This document shows, one piece after another, positions 34,425 through 45,985 of a DNA stretch of 64,000 nt; within the stretch, counting starts at the first letter, position 1; every line of letters begins with the position of its first letter. The position numbers and the translations under genes are program-made. Where the stretch lies: the NCBI GenBank assembly GCA_027922465.2, contig BQMF02000027.1:372001-436000 (forward strand), in the 5' to 3' direction. The DNA comes from Turritopsis dohrnii (lineage: Eukaryota; Cnidaria; Hydrozoa; Anthoathecata; Oceaniidae). The notes under the pieces were generated by a model, which was not told the DNA's origin, did no database searches, and saw only the letters and a list, made by a program, of their open reading frames with translations.

Positions 34425-35215
34425 ATCTCCTGGCTGTAAGTCAATTACTAGCAAGTCAGTGTACAAAAGAGCCAAAAAATAGGATACTGCTCATGTGGTT
34501 TCTCATCGTTATTACATAGAAAATATTATGTGAAATAGTACTTCACCTGTTCACACCAACAAAACATAATATAGTAAAACATGTTTTAGTCAAATGTGTT
34601 TTCATTTAGTTCACACTAAATTATACTAAATTATAACGAATTATTAACCATTTGTGTTTCTTTCCAAGATGGTATCCTGTACTAGCAATATTAAGTGCAA
34701 TTCTAACGAGTGTTTACAACTCATGTCTTCAAATAAAAACAAATGTATCAAATAAAACGAAAATAATCCTGGATCAAATGACAAGTGTATGTTAAACCAT
34801 GTTTTATTTCATCGTGAGCGGTTGTTCGGAAAATAAAACACGATTAAACCGGCTTTAACATTTTGTGAAAATACTGATTCTAACCTTGGTTAGGGTATTT
34901 CTTTCGGAAAAAATCGTTATAATAACTAGGGAAAGAGCTGTTCCTGCTTGACTATCATAGTCAAATAGGAACAAAATAATAATAATGATGTGATGATGTT
35001 GATGTGATGCAAACGCTCCTTCGTTTTTGTTGATGAACATTTATAAAAGATTAAACAAGATCGTTTATCAATCTACATAATAGATAGGATTAATGATCAT
35101 TTTACCATTGTAAACACAAACATTTCTCAAGGAAAGTCGTTAAATCTCTCGCCCTTTGGATATTCAGACGGCCGTATCTTTAAAAATCACGTATATTTAA
35201 GAAGCACAAGACAGT
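34425..35215. other. No gene seen
   Basis: AT-rich; a stretch near 34560-34870 repeats the theme AAAACATGTTTTA/TTAAACCATGTTTTA but forms no clear element. Confidence 0.4.

Positions 35216-35217
<2 letters not shown>

Positions 35218-35255
<38 letters not shown>
35218..35255 (+). repeat. (CAAT)n microsatellite
   Basis: About nine uninterrupted copies of the tetranucleotide. Confidence 0.95.
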
Positions 35256-35516
35256 CTAAACCAGATGGAGCTTCTAGCGTAACATTATGATTGGCTGTAA
35301 ATGTCCAGCAGAAATTTGGGAGATTTTCAATGTAACACAACAGTAGAAATCCCTATTTTTCGTCCGTTCGGATTTTACGTCGAATGGGGAAACAATCTTC
35401 TAGGTGACTCTCTGATGACTCTCTATAGAATTTTATTTTCTGGGAACACTAACCAGTGTTCAGTGTGCTCGAAATAGATGGAATCATTACTATTTAACTG
35501 TTTGGAAAATGCGCGT

Positions 35517-35765
35517 GCAGCGTTGGTGTAGTGGTTAGTACTTTCGAGTGCGACCGCTGCGATCCGTGTTCGAGTCCAGTCATGTCGTATCTTGATACTC
35601 CACTCCGATGCGACTTAAAAGCAGCGTATCAACATATTAGTAGCCATCGATCGACTGCACACTGGCCTTCGTTCAAGTTAGAGCAGTGCTATACGTGTCT
35701 CTCGCGGTAAGTCAACTACTTATTACGGATGAAAGTCCAAGGACTAAAAACTCCCAGTTACTTAC
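35517..35765 (+). mobile_element. tRNA-derived SINE
   Basis: The head has an A box-like GGTGTAGTGGTTAGTA and a B box GTTCGAGTCC at tRNA-like spacing, so RNA polymerase III transcription is plausible. The body (TGATACTCCACTCCGATGCG) and the tail (GGACTAAAAACTCCCAGTTA, then CTTACT) recur at 29268 and, reversed, at 17104, which supports a repeated family rather than a single tRNA gene. Confidence 0.75.
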
Positions 35766-36248
35766 TGAAGTATCAATTGACAAATCCGAATCGGAATGGA
35801 CAAAGCTTGAGTCTCTGTTTAAACATTTGTCTACAAAATTCCTGAATTTCTGTCATCGTATTTAGTAAGTACATCGAATCTCATTTTTGTTTATTTTATT
35901 GTTCTACCGATTACGACGGGGCGGGTACTGTTGACTTAGTCATAGTTCAATATTTAAACTAAACATCGAGTATGTCCATGCACGATCCATCATGGGACTC
36001 GACACTAGCACACAAACTAATACTTTTTACTTTCGCTATCACTTTCATGTTCAGACACACACGCCTAGGCATTTCCTTAAAATCCCAGAATTTTTTATAG
36101 TGAAATGCTCCATGCTTCGATCCATACCCGTAGGAGAATTTCTTGCTTGGATTTTTTAAATTTCGCTTGAAAACATTGTATCGTCATCGTCCATATTTCT
36201 GTAGGCTGTGGTATCACATTTTGAAAAATTATTCGCCTAATAATAGTT

Positions 36249-36318
36249 AACTTCGAACCCAGGGTCTCTTCCCTTCTTGATATACGGAAAAGGCAAGAGA
36301 TCTGGGTTTGAGAAGTAG
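36249..36318. repeat. CCCAGGGTCTCTTG palindrome, copy 2
   Basis: CTTCGAACCCAGGGTCTCTT pairs imperfectly with AAGAGATCTGGGTTTGAGAAG. Confidence 0.75.
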
Positions 36319-36364
36319 GTCTCCGATAGGAGTATTATCACAAGAGATTCTTTCATTAATTCGT

Positions 36365-36467
36365 ACCCAGGCGGCAAATTTGTCCAATCACTGCGAGTGC
36401 ATTTCTATAGAAACATATGCACTATTTCAATAAAAATGATCGCAGTGAATTAACTTTCCGCTCGGGG
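36365..36467. repeat. CCCAGY foldback MITE, copy 13
   Basis: CCCAGGCGGCAAATTTGTCC to AACTTTCCGCTCGGGG, with two internal deletions. Confidence 0.7.
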
Positions 36468-37142
36468 AATACGTGACGTCAAAGTGCACGAATATTATCG
36501 CTTCCTGACCAAATTTTTAAAAAATTCAATAAATTACGGCCCTTTTTCGCTTATTGACGTCAGATTTTAATTGCTGTTTTATATCGTTTAATCTGACGCA
36601 ACGCTTCTAAATTTCCAATCGCATATTTTAAAAGACTAGCAGCCAAGGCGACGCCCCTGTTTAGCATGCGTTGTGTGAAAGATAAATCAATTAAGAGTAA
36701 AGCATTTTGTTTCATGGGAAAGGTTTTATCAAGTCGATAACACGCTTTTTTATTAGGACCAGCAAAATCCTGTCTGTTCTTATTTTTCGAGCCCTTTTAC
36801 GCCTGAATTGTTTTTATAGCGAGATATGAACTGATCTTTTAATAGCGTGTGTTTCGTTTCGTTTCGTCCGTGGTTACTACTATAAATCCAAAATATAATT
36901 CCAAGGTTTTTATGTCCACAGTTCTAGCCTGGATCCACGTTGCTCTGGAATGAAGGCTAATTGCCTTAACGTTAATAGCTAACGTTACTGGTTAGCCTCA
37001 CCTACTCTTGCAAGTCCTGGCGATAGCTACATAGCTATATTATTTTTCGGTAACAGTCAATCAAGGTAAGAAATCTATTGATATTGCTAATTTTTCATGA
37101 TCCATTGCACGAGGACTAAGTCGTAAAAACAAGTAACAGAAA

Positions 37143-37222
37143 CAACCTCGAACCCAGGGTCTCTTGCCTTTTCGATCTATCGGTATATCGAAAAGGCAAG
37201 AGACCCTGGGTTCAAGGTTGGT
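37143..37222. repeat. CCCAGGGTCTCTTG palindrome, copy 3 (best preserved)
   Basis: ACCTCGAACCCAGGGTCTCT continuing to TGCCTTTTCGAT pairs almost perfectly with ATCGAAAAGGCAAGAGACCC and its continuation; arms of about 32 bp, loop under 15 bases. Confidence 0.88.
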
Positions 37223-37868
37223 AACAGAAATTGCAAGCTGGAGGATATAATAATATTAGTTTCTTATTAAAAGGGCCTGAAGATCATAAAGTCGAATCTC
37301 ATGTTTTTAGTGGTTGTCCATAATATGTTTTCCTAACCTGTTTTTTTTTTTTTTTTTTTTTTTTTGCATCGGGTCATAAAAAATGATGTACTGTTTGCCT
37401 ATTATCTATTTTGATATACCTAATCGGAGAAAATTTGGCTGGACAAAATTCTCGTTACTTCCATAGAAATACAATACATTCTTTTCGTATTTCTATGTTA
37501 CTTCTGAAAAATTTCATTTTTTTTTGTCCGGCAAAAAAATAATCACATTTTCAACAGTTTCGTCGTCAGACAAAATCCGGCACAACATCCGACGAAATTT
37601 TGTCCGATAAATTGTGATCTCTGTAAACGTCTTCCGGAAATCTGAGGTCTAATTATAGACATACGAATTTAATATTCAAAATGATTTTGGGGTTTTAATG
37701 GATTAATTTTAGCAAGTGACAAAACTTCTTTTTTTTAACTCTTCTCCCTGACATGTAGTTGAAACACCACCAGGTATTTAAACAAATGATAGAGAACCGA
37801 CGCGACGGCTGTTATGACGTTAGTAAATTCATAAGTAAAAAGATCGACAGAATTTAGTAACACTAGCT
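37223..37868. other. No gene seen; poly-T and a degenerate hairpin
   Basis: A run of about 25 T at 37340-37365, then 37435-37620 with facing motifs GACAAAATTCTCG and CGACGAAATTTTGTC. No exon. Confidence 0.4.
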
Positions 37869-37880
37869 TGCGTCGCTTTT

Positions 37881-37995
37881 ACAGCCTAGATACGAGGTTT
37901 CGGTCACTGTTGCAGCCTGTGTGCGAGGTTGCGGTCACTGTTGCAGCCTGTGTACAAGGTTGCGGTCACTGTTACAGCCTGCGTACGGGGTTAAC
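37881..37995 (+). repeat. 31-bp minisatellite, about 3.5 copies
   Basis: CGGTCACTGTTGCAGCCTGT recurs at 37901, 37932 and 37963 (exact 31-bp spacing) with a partial unit before it; copies differ at a few positions. A reading frame crosses it but shows no other coding sign. Confidence 0.88.
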
Positions 37996-38809
37996 GTTGA
38001 ACAACATATTGGTAAACTACTTGAAAACAACTCCACTTTTTCCGATTTGCTCCTCATTTCTAAAGCATTTTATAGTTCTAAAAGATTTTTAATCGCATAA
38101 AGTTTGGTAAGCAGAGCCTTGCTTTTTATAATTCATCGAGACAAAAACGATGCTTTAAATACCTTTGATATCATTTCAAATATTTACATATTATCTCCTT
38201 AATAAATAATTAAAATTCTCCATCGTAGTAGTCAAATTTTAATATAAATCTCTACGGTGGAGCTTCACAACTAAATACAAAAAAAGAAATCAGATGTTTT
38301 TAAGTTTTTATTTTTTTTTCGACTTTTAAGATATAGAGAGATGAATTACTTGTTTTTATTGTCTAAAAAAAAAATCATCGTGTACTTTATTGTCAGTTGA
38401 AAGAATTTCACACTCTGGTAACCAACACTTACGTAATTACGTGTAATTAGGCTATCAACATAATTTGTGAACTCATCATCAAGAATAAAAATTTGTGACA
38501 ATGCTATATAATGTTATGTGTTTATATGGTAATGTAATAGTTGTTTTATTAACAAAACAACTGTGTAAAGGCAGACATGATGTTACAGTACTGTTTGAAT
38601 TTGTTGTGATAGCAATTTTGGAAGCAAGAAGAAAATTAGCATTTTTGAAATTTATTGAAAGTATTTTTTGATTCGTATCAAAACGTGAAACTTCAAAGAG
38701 TTTATATATAATTTAAGAATGGAATTTGCATGGTTTCCTTGTCATAATATATTTTTGTATTTATTTATTTATCAATTGTTTTTTTAGGATAGTAAAAAAC
38801 AAAAACGAC

Positions 38810-41800
38810 ATGGACTTACGTAAACCCAAAACTGTGAAAGTTACAGGTGTGTACCGTGCTTTACAAACTGTCAGTTCTTACAATTTTTGCAAAAATTTAT
38901 TTATGAAAAAACGCGTCATAGTTGGGAAGTTATGACAAACAAAAGCTACCTTTATTGAGCAATGTTAGAATGGGGAATCATTGGAAATTTGTAGGCGTTG
39001 CTTGACATTGCAACGATGCTTCAATGACATGATCTGTTCAATTCATACTTCTCTAGAAATTCACACTGTATGATGAGTTCCCATGTTTCTTGATACTTTA
39101 GTTTTCTCGATAAGTATACTGTATGTTACATAAATCTATATTAGCCTAAATGCTATTGATCGAGACATACGTACGCAGCTTCGCATTTAAGTAGATACTC
39201 TCTCGTCAAAGTTTTGTCGTTTTATTAATTTCTTCTGATAAATTGTAACGAAAACAGTATCAGATTTAATAAACATAAGCGCATCTATTTTAGTGCAGTT
39301 AATCCGTTCAGAAGGGGAAAATGACTTTGTTCTGTGAAAATTTATTGACAATTTCCCGCCAAATGGAAATCGAGCTTTAGTTTGATTTTAAAGTTTTAGT
39401 AGGATACAAGTTAGCACTTAACATGGTAACTCGTGTTTTAGTCTAAAGTCTGTTCAAAAAATATGTGCACTAATTTCAGCTTCTATATAAAAACCAGGCT
39501 CAAGGGAATTGATGTAATTTGCTAAATCTGGTTTCCACATGGTAACTGAAATTAGTGCACATATTTTTTGAACAGACTATAGTACCAAAACTCATTAGAA
39601 TGAAACAAATCAGGTGCATAGCACGTCACAATCAAGGTATTTGCAAAAAAGTTGCGTTAATATCTATCATACTGATGTAGAGACATGAGCCGTTGACAGG
39701 AATCATTTTGTTCTGTGTAAAAACACTCGTTTTAAGAGGGGTCTAAGTGATTCAAAAACATGGCCAAGGATCGTGGTCCTGATTTTTAATATTACATCCT
39801 AAGATTGAAATTGTTCTATTTTTCAGTTTACTCGTCAAGAAATTTAAAACCAAAAAAGGGAGACGGTAAGTGAGATCATATATTTGAGTGTAGTAAGTGA
39901 GGCCATGTATAAAAATATTGCAAATGTACGTTAAAAATTTTTTCATGAAACTCGAAAAAAAAAATATGTTAAGCTTAAAAGGATTTCATTTCAAACCAAA
40001 GTGCGATTTCGTTCTTGTTTTGATTGAATGAATATTACAAGACTTGTGAAAATTTATCTGTTTTTTTTTTTCATAGGGGACCCTTTGGCATGGGTGGTAT
40101 TTGGCTTTGGTAAGGACAAATGTTGCACGTCACAGTTACGTGACCGAAATGCAAAATGGAACGAAGAATCCACTTTGTAAGAGTCTTTCAAAAGACAAAG
40201 TAAAATTCGTTGTTATTTTTCAAGTTAGTTTGTTGAAGAAATCTTTAATTTATTTTAGTACTATCATCGACCCTAAAATACCTTTAAAAATCAACGTCAA
40301 AGACAGAGATGATCCGCTCGGACAGATTATAATACCGGTCAACGATATCCCATCCGATGAACATTTTTTAAAATGGGTACCACTAGGACCGCACAAGAAA
40401 AATCCGAAACCCGTTGGTGAACTTTGCCTGGATTGTTGGGTTGAGGACTATTATGATGATCAAATTCCAAACAATTCCGAAAAGACATCTACGAATCGAA
40501 TGAAATATTTCAATAAAACAATAAATAAATTAACCGGGAAAAGTCCTGAAGCCTCCAGGAAAAGTAAATCCTCATCTCCCGAAAATCAACCCCGTCGGTA
40601 CTCGTATGCAACCGGTATAACATCGATCAAAGGGTCGGTATCTGTAGAAGATCTGTCAGGTCGGAACAAGCCATCTTTGAATTCAAAACTCTTTTCACGC
40701 GACAAAGAGAACTCGCTGCTCGCTCCACCTGCATATACATCCGAACTGCGGAGAGCAAGTAGTAGCGCTGTTTTGACAACTACAGAACAAAGACGTACAT
40801 CTGTTACTGAGATGGTTTCTCAAGGATTACCTACTATCAAAGAACAAAATTATCCCCCTAAAATATTAAATATGGTACCAACTTCAGGACCTAAAAAAGG
40901 GGGTACACTTATACAGATTACGGGAAAGAATTTAGGAAATTCGCGAGATGATATAACTAGACTTATGGTTGCAGGCTGTAATTGTTTATCGACATTAGAA
41001 TATTATGGTCCGACTAAAATAATGTGCATAACGGGAGAGAGTGAAGGTACTGGACCAATCACTTTATCAACGAAGAGTGGTGGTATGTCCTCCTCCAAAG
41101 TGATGTTTAAATTTATTGAGAGCAAAGGAGAGGAGGATCAAGAAGGACCTATGAATGGCACTACAGGTATGTGGAGGAGTGTTAAAAAGACCTTCAATTT
41201 TTCAGTTTTTCACAGTTTCTGTTCATTTGTAGATTCTGGTCGGTCGTCGGGAGCATCTGATAGTGATCAGGATAAAGATGACGTCATTGACAAGTTACGA
41301 CAAGATAACGACAGTAAGTATTTGTGCCGTTATTCATTGCGGTTGTTTAAAAGTAGAACAGACTTCTTACTGATTGAACTTTTTCTGAAGCTGGTTGTGA
41401 AGGGATACTGCAACTTTGTGGACCTTCCTGTGCTGAAAAATCTCTAATCCAGTGCACAAATTTGTGAAAAATCTCTGCGATCGAGTGCACTTACACACAA
41501 TTTTATCGCTCTTCATCGTAGTGGCTTTTTGACGAATTTGCCCTCTTGAAAACGATGAAATCAATTTACGTTCGTTTGCGACGGATGTTTTTATTTTAGT
41601 AAATCCTAGATGGTAGTATTTTATAGCATATAGCAGCTATGAAAAAAAAAATTATTAGCCTTGTATCCAGACGATTTTTAGGCCACAATGCTTTTAAAAA
41701 TTGATTGGGTTGTCTCTTTACTTGTTTTTTCTTTTAAAAGTTTTTTCTTCAAATTAACGCGATTTTTTATATACGAAAATATACGAAAGGACAGTCCAAT

Positions 41801-42343
41801 AATTTTAGTATCAAACAATCCCCATATGGTTTCTTAAAAGAATGAAGTTTATGAAATTTCGAGTATTTGATATTGAATTTGAAAATGGCTAACTCTTTTT
41901 GATGACATATCAGATGGCCCTAATTTCATGACCCTAATTATGTAGTGCATTCCTGGAAATCTTGACTAGAATACAATCGAAAACTATTGTTTTTACGAAA
42001 AAGTAAAAGTTGTGGCTTGTCGATTTTTGAGCTTTAAAAAAAGAGAAAGAAAAGAAAAGAAGCAATATGAAAAGAAGCAACCTCGAATCCAGGGCTTTTT
42101 GGTATCCTCCTTGTCGCTGTGCAATACAAAGGATAGAACCTCTGTGTTCTAGGTTGCCTGAGATATTCCTTGTGATTTAATTTGGTTCATCATCAAAATG
42201 CATTAACATAATTGCTTGTTTTCCATTTTTCAGGATTGAGGTATGACAACCGAGAGTTGCGTGAATACATCGACCGACTGGTTGTATATTTAATGGATAA
42301 ATATCCGGACGCGTTAGAATCAAGTAAAATGTATTACAGATGA
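38810..42343 (+). CDS. RAB11FIP: C2 + Sec5-like IPT/TIG + Rab11-binding (FIP) protein
   Basis: Six exons with canonical GT-AG ends and matching phases: 38810-38846, 39827-39865, 40077-40176, 40259-41166, 41233-41313, 42234-42343; 424 residues. Residues 7-125 form a C2 domain of class I Rab11-FIP type (VKVTVYSSRNLKPKKGDG, FGFGKDKCCTSQ, KWNEESTF, KDRDDPLGQIIIP). Residues 130-255 are a Ser/Pro-rich linker. Residues 259-346 are an IPT/TIG domain (PKILNMVPTSGPKKGGT, ITGKNLGNS, CNCLSTLEYYGPTKIMC, GPITLSTKSGGMSSSKV) that resembles exocyst Sec5 more than other TIG domains. Residues 370-418 are an acidic linker, a short coiled coil and the FIP Rab11-binding end (NRELREYIDRLVVYLMDKYP). Expected role: Rab11 effector in recycling-endosome traffic. 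Class I FIPs known to me lack a TIG, so the combination is unusual. The short N-terminus and exon 1 start are the least certain parts. Confidence 0.88.
39440..39581. repeat. MITE with 30-bp inverted ends, intronic
   Basis: GTCTGTTCAAAAAATATGTG with CACTAATTTCAG on the left; CTGAAATTAGTGCACATATT and TTTTTGAACAGAC on the right. It lies in intron 1 of the C2-TIG-FIP gene. TA-rich flanks would suit Tc1/mariner. Confidence 0.8.
41451..41548. repeat. CCCAGY MITE, copy 14
   Basis: Both ends eroded; AAAAATCTCTGCGATCGAG to TTTGACGAATTTGCCC. In intron 5 of the C2-TIG-FIP gene. Confidence 0.65.
42080..42160. repeat. CCCAGGGTCTCTTG palindrome, copy 4 (diverged)
   Basis: GCAACCTCGAATCCAGGGCT on the left and TCTGTGTTCTAGGTTGCC on the right; arms partly degraded. 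In intron 5 of the C2-TIG-FIP gene. Confidence 0.55.
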
Positions 42344-42578
42344 TTCATTTCAATGAATAATTAATGAGTAAACATTAGCATCTTTAGTCTTCTTCATCCA
42401 AAACTTCCAGATGATTGACACCAGGAAAATAGTTCGAGTTACCGAGAATTTGAGTGATCAAGAGTTTGAGTTCAAGTCGACTTTACTACAACTACCAAAC
42501 TGCAATGAAAACAAATCATTAAAATATCTCATATTGCAACAATCAAAGGGTTTCACTGACAAAGCTGGATATCCTCAT

Positions 42579-42712
42579 ACCGTATTCTCTTTAATTAACG
42601 CCCCTCTCCAATAAACGCCCCTCTGTAATAAGCGCCCACCCTCTAGTCAGAAATATTTTTATAAGCGACTTAACATTAACTCAGAAACTAATAAGCGCCC
42701 GGGCGGTAATTA
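42579..42712. repeat. TACCGTATT element, one end
   Basis: TACCGTATTCTCTTTAATTA followed by ACGCCCCTCTCCAATAAACG and AATAAGCGCCCACCCTCT; sub-terminal repeats as in the 33.55 and 50.87 kb elements, without a clear second end. Confidence 0.6.
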
Positions 42713-43864
42713 GAACTTTGAACAAAAAGCGAAAATTCTGTAATAGAGAAACGGAAGACTATAGTTTTGTGATGTCTAAATCTAGGTTATAAGTAGAAAA
42801 TCTTATTTCGTTGCCATGAAACAATACAGTTGTTTTTATCCTTTTATGATAAAAAGCAATCTCTCGTTCATAGCCATCCACCTGTGTCCATTTTCCGCCG
42901 ACATTTCAAACGAAAATTAAAAGGAATTCAACTTTTCCCCAGCTTCTTTCCTCTGGAAGTCATCTGATCAAGAAAAAGGAACATATCAAAGTATCGGCAG
43001 TTAATTTTGGTGATATTATTTGTACCATCGATCCAAAATCAATGTGTGCGGAACATGACAAAAACACAGAAAAATCAGAAGATTTTCGTTCCGATCTTCC
43101 GATTTTCATTTCCAGTGGAAATACGCTATTATTAAATATCCTGTATATTGAACCTGCTTGCGTATAGGTGTTAAAAACGGGTCAAATGTATGCCAAAATT
43201 TTCAATTTAGTCCTGAAGTTCGCATCGAAGATATGGAAGGGAGTATTGCAATGAAAGTATTGATTTTATTTTAATTTTAGTTTTAAGTTTCAGAATTTTA
43301 GTTAACTTTTTCAATAATTCTCATAGTTTTGTTGCCCCTTATCCTCTCGCCTATCCTCCACTACTAGTGCACTTTTTTATGTCCTTCCGTTACAATCTCG
43401 TACCAAATTTATTTTTAAGCAGACCTATGTATTTACTATTCGATTTGAAGTCCAAAATCCAATTTGCTCTCTATCTGAAACTAAATCTTCTGCTTGAGAA
43501 AAAACTTCTGCTCTGCTGGCATGCTCCAAACAGTGTTCCAGCTACACAAAATTCTTAAACTTTTTGTAAACATACAACGAATGTCTTCTTTTTGCTTCTT
43601 TTTACGTTATAACAAATAGCAGCAAGAATAGAGATGTGTCATATATTTAAAAAAAGTGTCATGAAGAAAAATAAGGTTGCATTATGTTTCTCAAATAATT
43701 TTCTTGATTAGTTTTTTCGAGCTCTACAAGAACTTTGCCATTGCTAATTTTTTAATTTTATTTTTTGTGAACTCAATGCAGGCCAAGCATAGGCAGCAAG
43801 TGTCACCGCTTTGACGTCTAGTGCAATAAAATTATCTTATCTTAATTCGCGTTGTGCATCACCT
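42713..43864. other. No gene seen
   Basis: Short chance frames; the 43367-43558 frame is hydrophobic and leucine-rich but has no supporting splice or start signals. Confidence 0.4.
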
Positions 43865-43866
43865 TT

Positions 43867-44515
43867 TTATTTTAGAGAGTGATATATTTAACTAAATTTT
43901 ACGTAGGATTTCCTATATTGGCTGCGTAAAACCACGTAGAGGTGAGGATTTTCTCTGTAATGACGTCATATTCTACTGTATCATTGATTTGACATCAGTT
44001 TTTTTTATCAGTATATATATATACACTAGTATCCCAGGTAAAAACATTTTACCGAACTTAACTTCGAAAAGGATGGGTCAAAATCGCCTTTCCCGTGAAC
44101 GATCCTCGTGACGAAAAATTAAATCACGGAATCGTAAGTTGAAAGTGTATCCATGTTGTAGAGCTGGAAAAACTGATCAAAAAATGTATGGGATCGTTTC
44201 GCTGCGATCAACCGTTGCAGAGATATCGTCGATCAAAGATTTAGATGACGTCATAGCCGCAGTACCAAATAAAATTTGGGCCCAAATGTTGCGTCTCCCG
44301 TTCACTCGTATCGCGGACCCCAAAAAACGTCAGTTATCCCTATTGGTTCTCGAGATATTTCCCCAAAAACGTCGCGTTCGATTGGGGATGCCAAATGATG
44401 CCACGTGCTTTTGGAATAATCGTGAAAAAAGTGTCTCTCGCCTCTACGTGGTTTTACGCGCACATAAGAGGACGATGACCGTAAATTAATACATCAGGGT
44501 GATCTAAAGAAGAAA
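43867..44515 (-). mobile_element. Dispersed element B, copy 2 with both ends
   Basis: Left end TTTTATTTTAGAGAGTGATA ... TTTTACGTAGG ... GCGTAAAACCACG; right end, as reverse complement, TTTAGATCACCCTG ... ATTTACGGTCATCG ... GCGCGTAAAACCACG. The inner 44020-44480 is the reverse complement of 5100-5590. Probably a non-autonomous DNA transposon of about 650 bp. The open frame at 44139-44489 is not conserved in the first copy. Confidence 0.65.
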
Positions 44516-44572
44516 AAAAGTTATAAAGTCTTAAAAATGACAAAAATTTTTTTCTTCTTTAGATCACCCTCT
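44497..44572. repeat. Strong hairpin
   Basis: AGGGTGATCTAAAGAAGAAA pairs with TTTCTTCTTTAGATCACCCT over about 24 bp, loop about 28 bases. A related end, GGAATCACCCTAGG, lies at about 45385. Confidence 0.75.
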
Positions 44573-45985
44573 GAAATTCAGGAAATCAATATAAACCCAA
44601 GAAAGCAATACAAATACCCAAATTGAGATTTTCAAATATTTCAGAAAATCCATAATGACAGCTTGAAAATTGAAAAAAAACACGAAAATTCTGATTTTAC
44701 ATTAAGAGCAGCATGCATAATTAAGAAACACCAAAAAACATCATTCTGTATTTTTGTTTATAGGTTGCAATAGGTTAGAGCTCTCCTCACTCAAAATTAT
44801 AGAAAAAAAATCCACTGCCTTCATTGATTATTGGGTCTTTAAACATGGCGGAATTTTCCATTTCTTAAAAACAAGGGTAGCTTATACAGGTGCTAGAGGA
44901 AATTTATTATGAGTAATTTAACTTACTTTTGGTTATATTTGTTGTATGATAGTAGTATTTGCAATTGATGTATACTTCTGTGGTGTTCTATCAATATTTA
45001 GTCAGAACTGAAGGTTTAAAGTAATGCGAATTTCAATGAAAATTGATTTTTTTCGATTTTTGACAACCAATATGGCTGCCAAGGGTAAAATGAAAATTTT
45101 TAAATCTTTATTTCCTAACAGTATGCTGAGAGTACAACAAGTCCTGAAAATTTCTGGTCTATAGCTTATACAGAAAGAAAGTTATGGTCTTTCAAAAATC
45201 ATAAAAATGCAAAAAAGAGCCCTCAGCGAAAATAGAGCAAAATTTCAAATGGCCATATCTCAAGACCACATTGAGATATAAAGCTGAAATTTTGAAGTTT
45301 TTCATTTCTTATTGATACCAACACATGGTGCAAATTTCATTTAAATCTGAGATGGTGGCCGTTGGTCACTGGTCAAGTTAGCATGGAATCACCCTAGGGG
45401 AAGTGCTTACATTAAGTTTATATCCTCAAAATTTTCCAAAGATTCTTCTAAACGCAGCACGAAATCCTTTAAATGTAATATCCATGTCTATATTGAATTC
45501 TAGTTGTTGACATTGTTATTCTGCATAATATGTTTTTTCAAGAATCGGTGTCTGGCTTTGTTTTGTCTGTTTCTGAATAAGGAGACATAATTTATAGACA
45601 ATATATGTCTCTAGACTGTCTAGATTTGAAACCTAACATTTTTCATGGTGAACCAACTTATAATTTGTAGAGTACGTTTCACAAGTGCGTCATCCCCTTT
45701 GATTATATTTCTTTTCAATGTTTTTAAAGCCAGTATTTATGAAGCAATACACTGACAGTAATTTTTCAGGAACCTTTTGTTATGTTTTAAAACACATGCA
45801 AACTATGATGAATTGTTTAGTGGTTTATTTATAATGATATATGCTCTATTTCAGTGTCCTCAAGACACGTCTTGAGTTTTCACTCTGGTAATTGGATTTT
45901 GTGTGTAGGCTAGTCCCTATTGTTTATGTTATGTTTGAAATTGTATCATGTACTGTCGTTAGGTTTGTAGATAAAATTAAAGAAA
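44573..45985. other. No gene seen; 5' flank of the FBPase gene
   Basis: AT-rich. No TATA box or initiator could be assigned with confidence. Confidence 0.4.

Noticed and set aside
40101..40258. Start of the C2-TIG-FIP protein at the ATG of 40101
   Set aside because: That frame reads through an intron. The C2 domain is only complete when exons 38810-38846, 39827-39865 and 40077-40176 are joined.
41167..41447. Frame continuing past 41166 as the C-terminus of the same protein
   Set aside because: A donor at 41167 and acceptor at 41232 give the exon leading to the FIP motif; the read-through has no conserved features.
44139..44489. 116-codon open frame as a gene
   Set aside because: It lies within repeated element B and is broken in the copy at 5046-5590.
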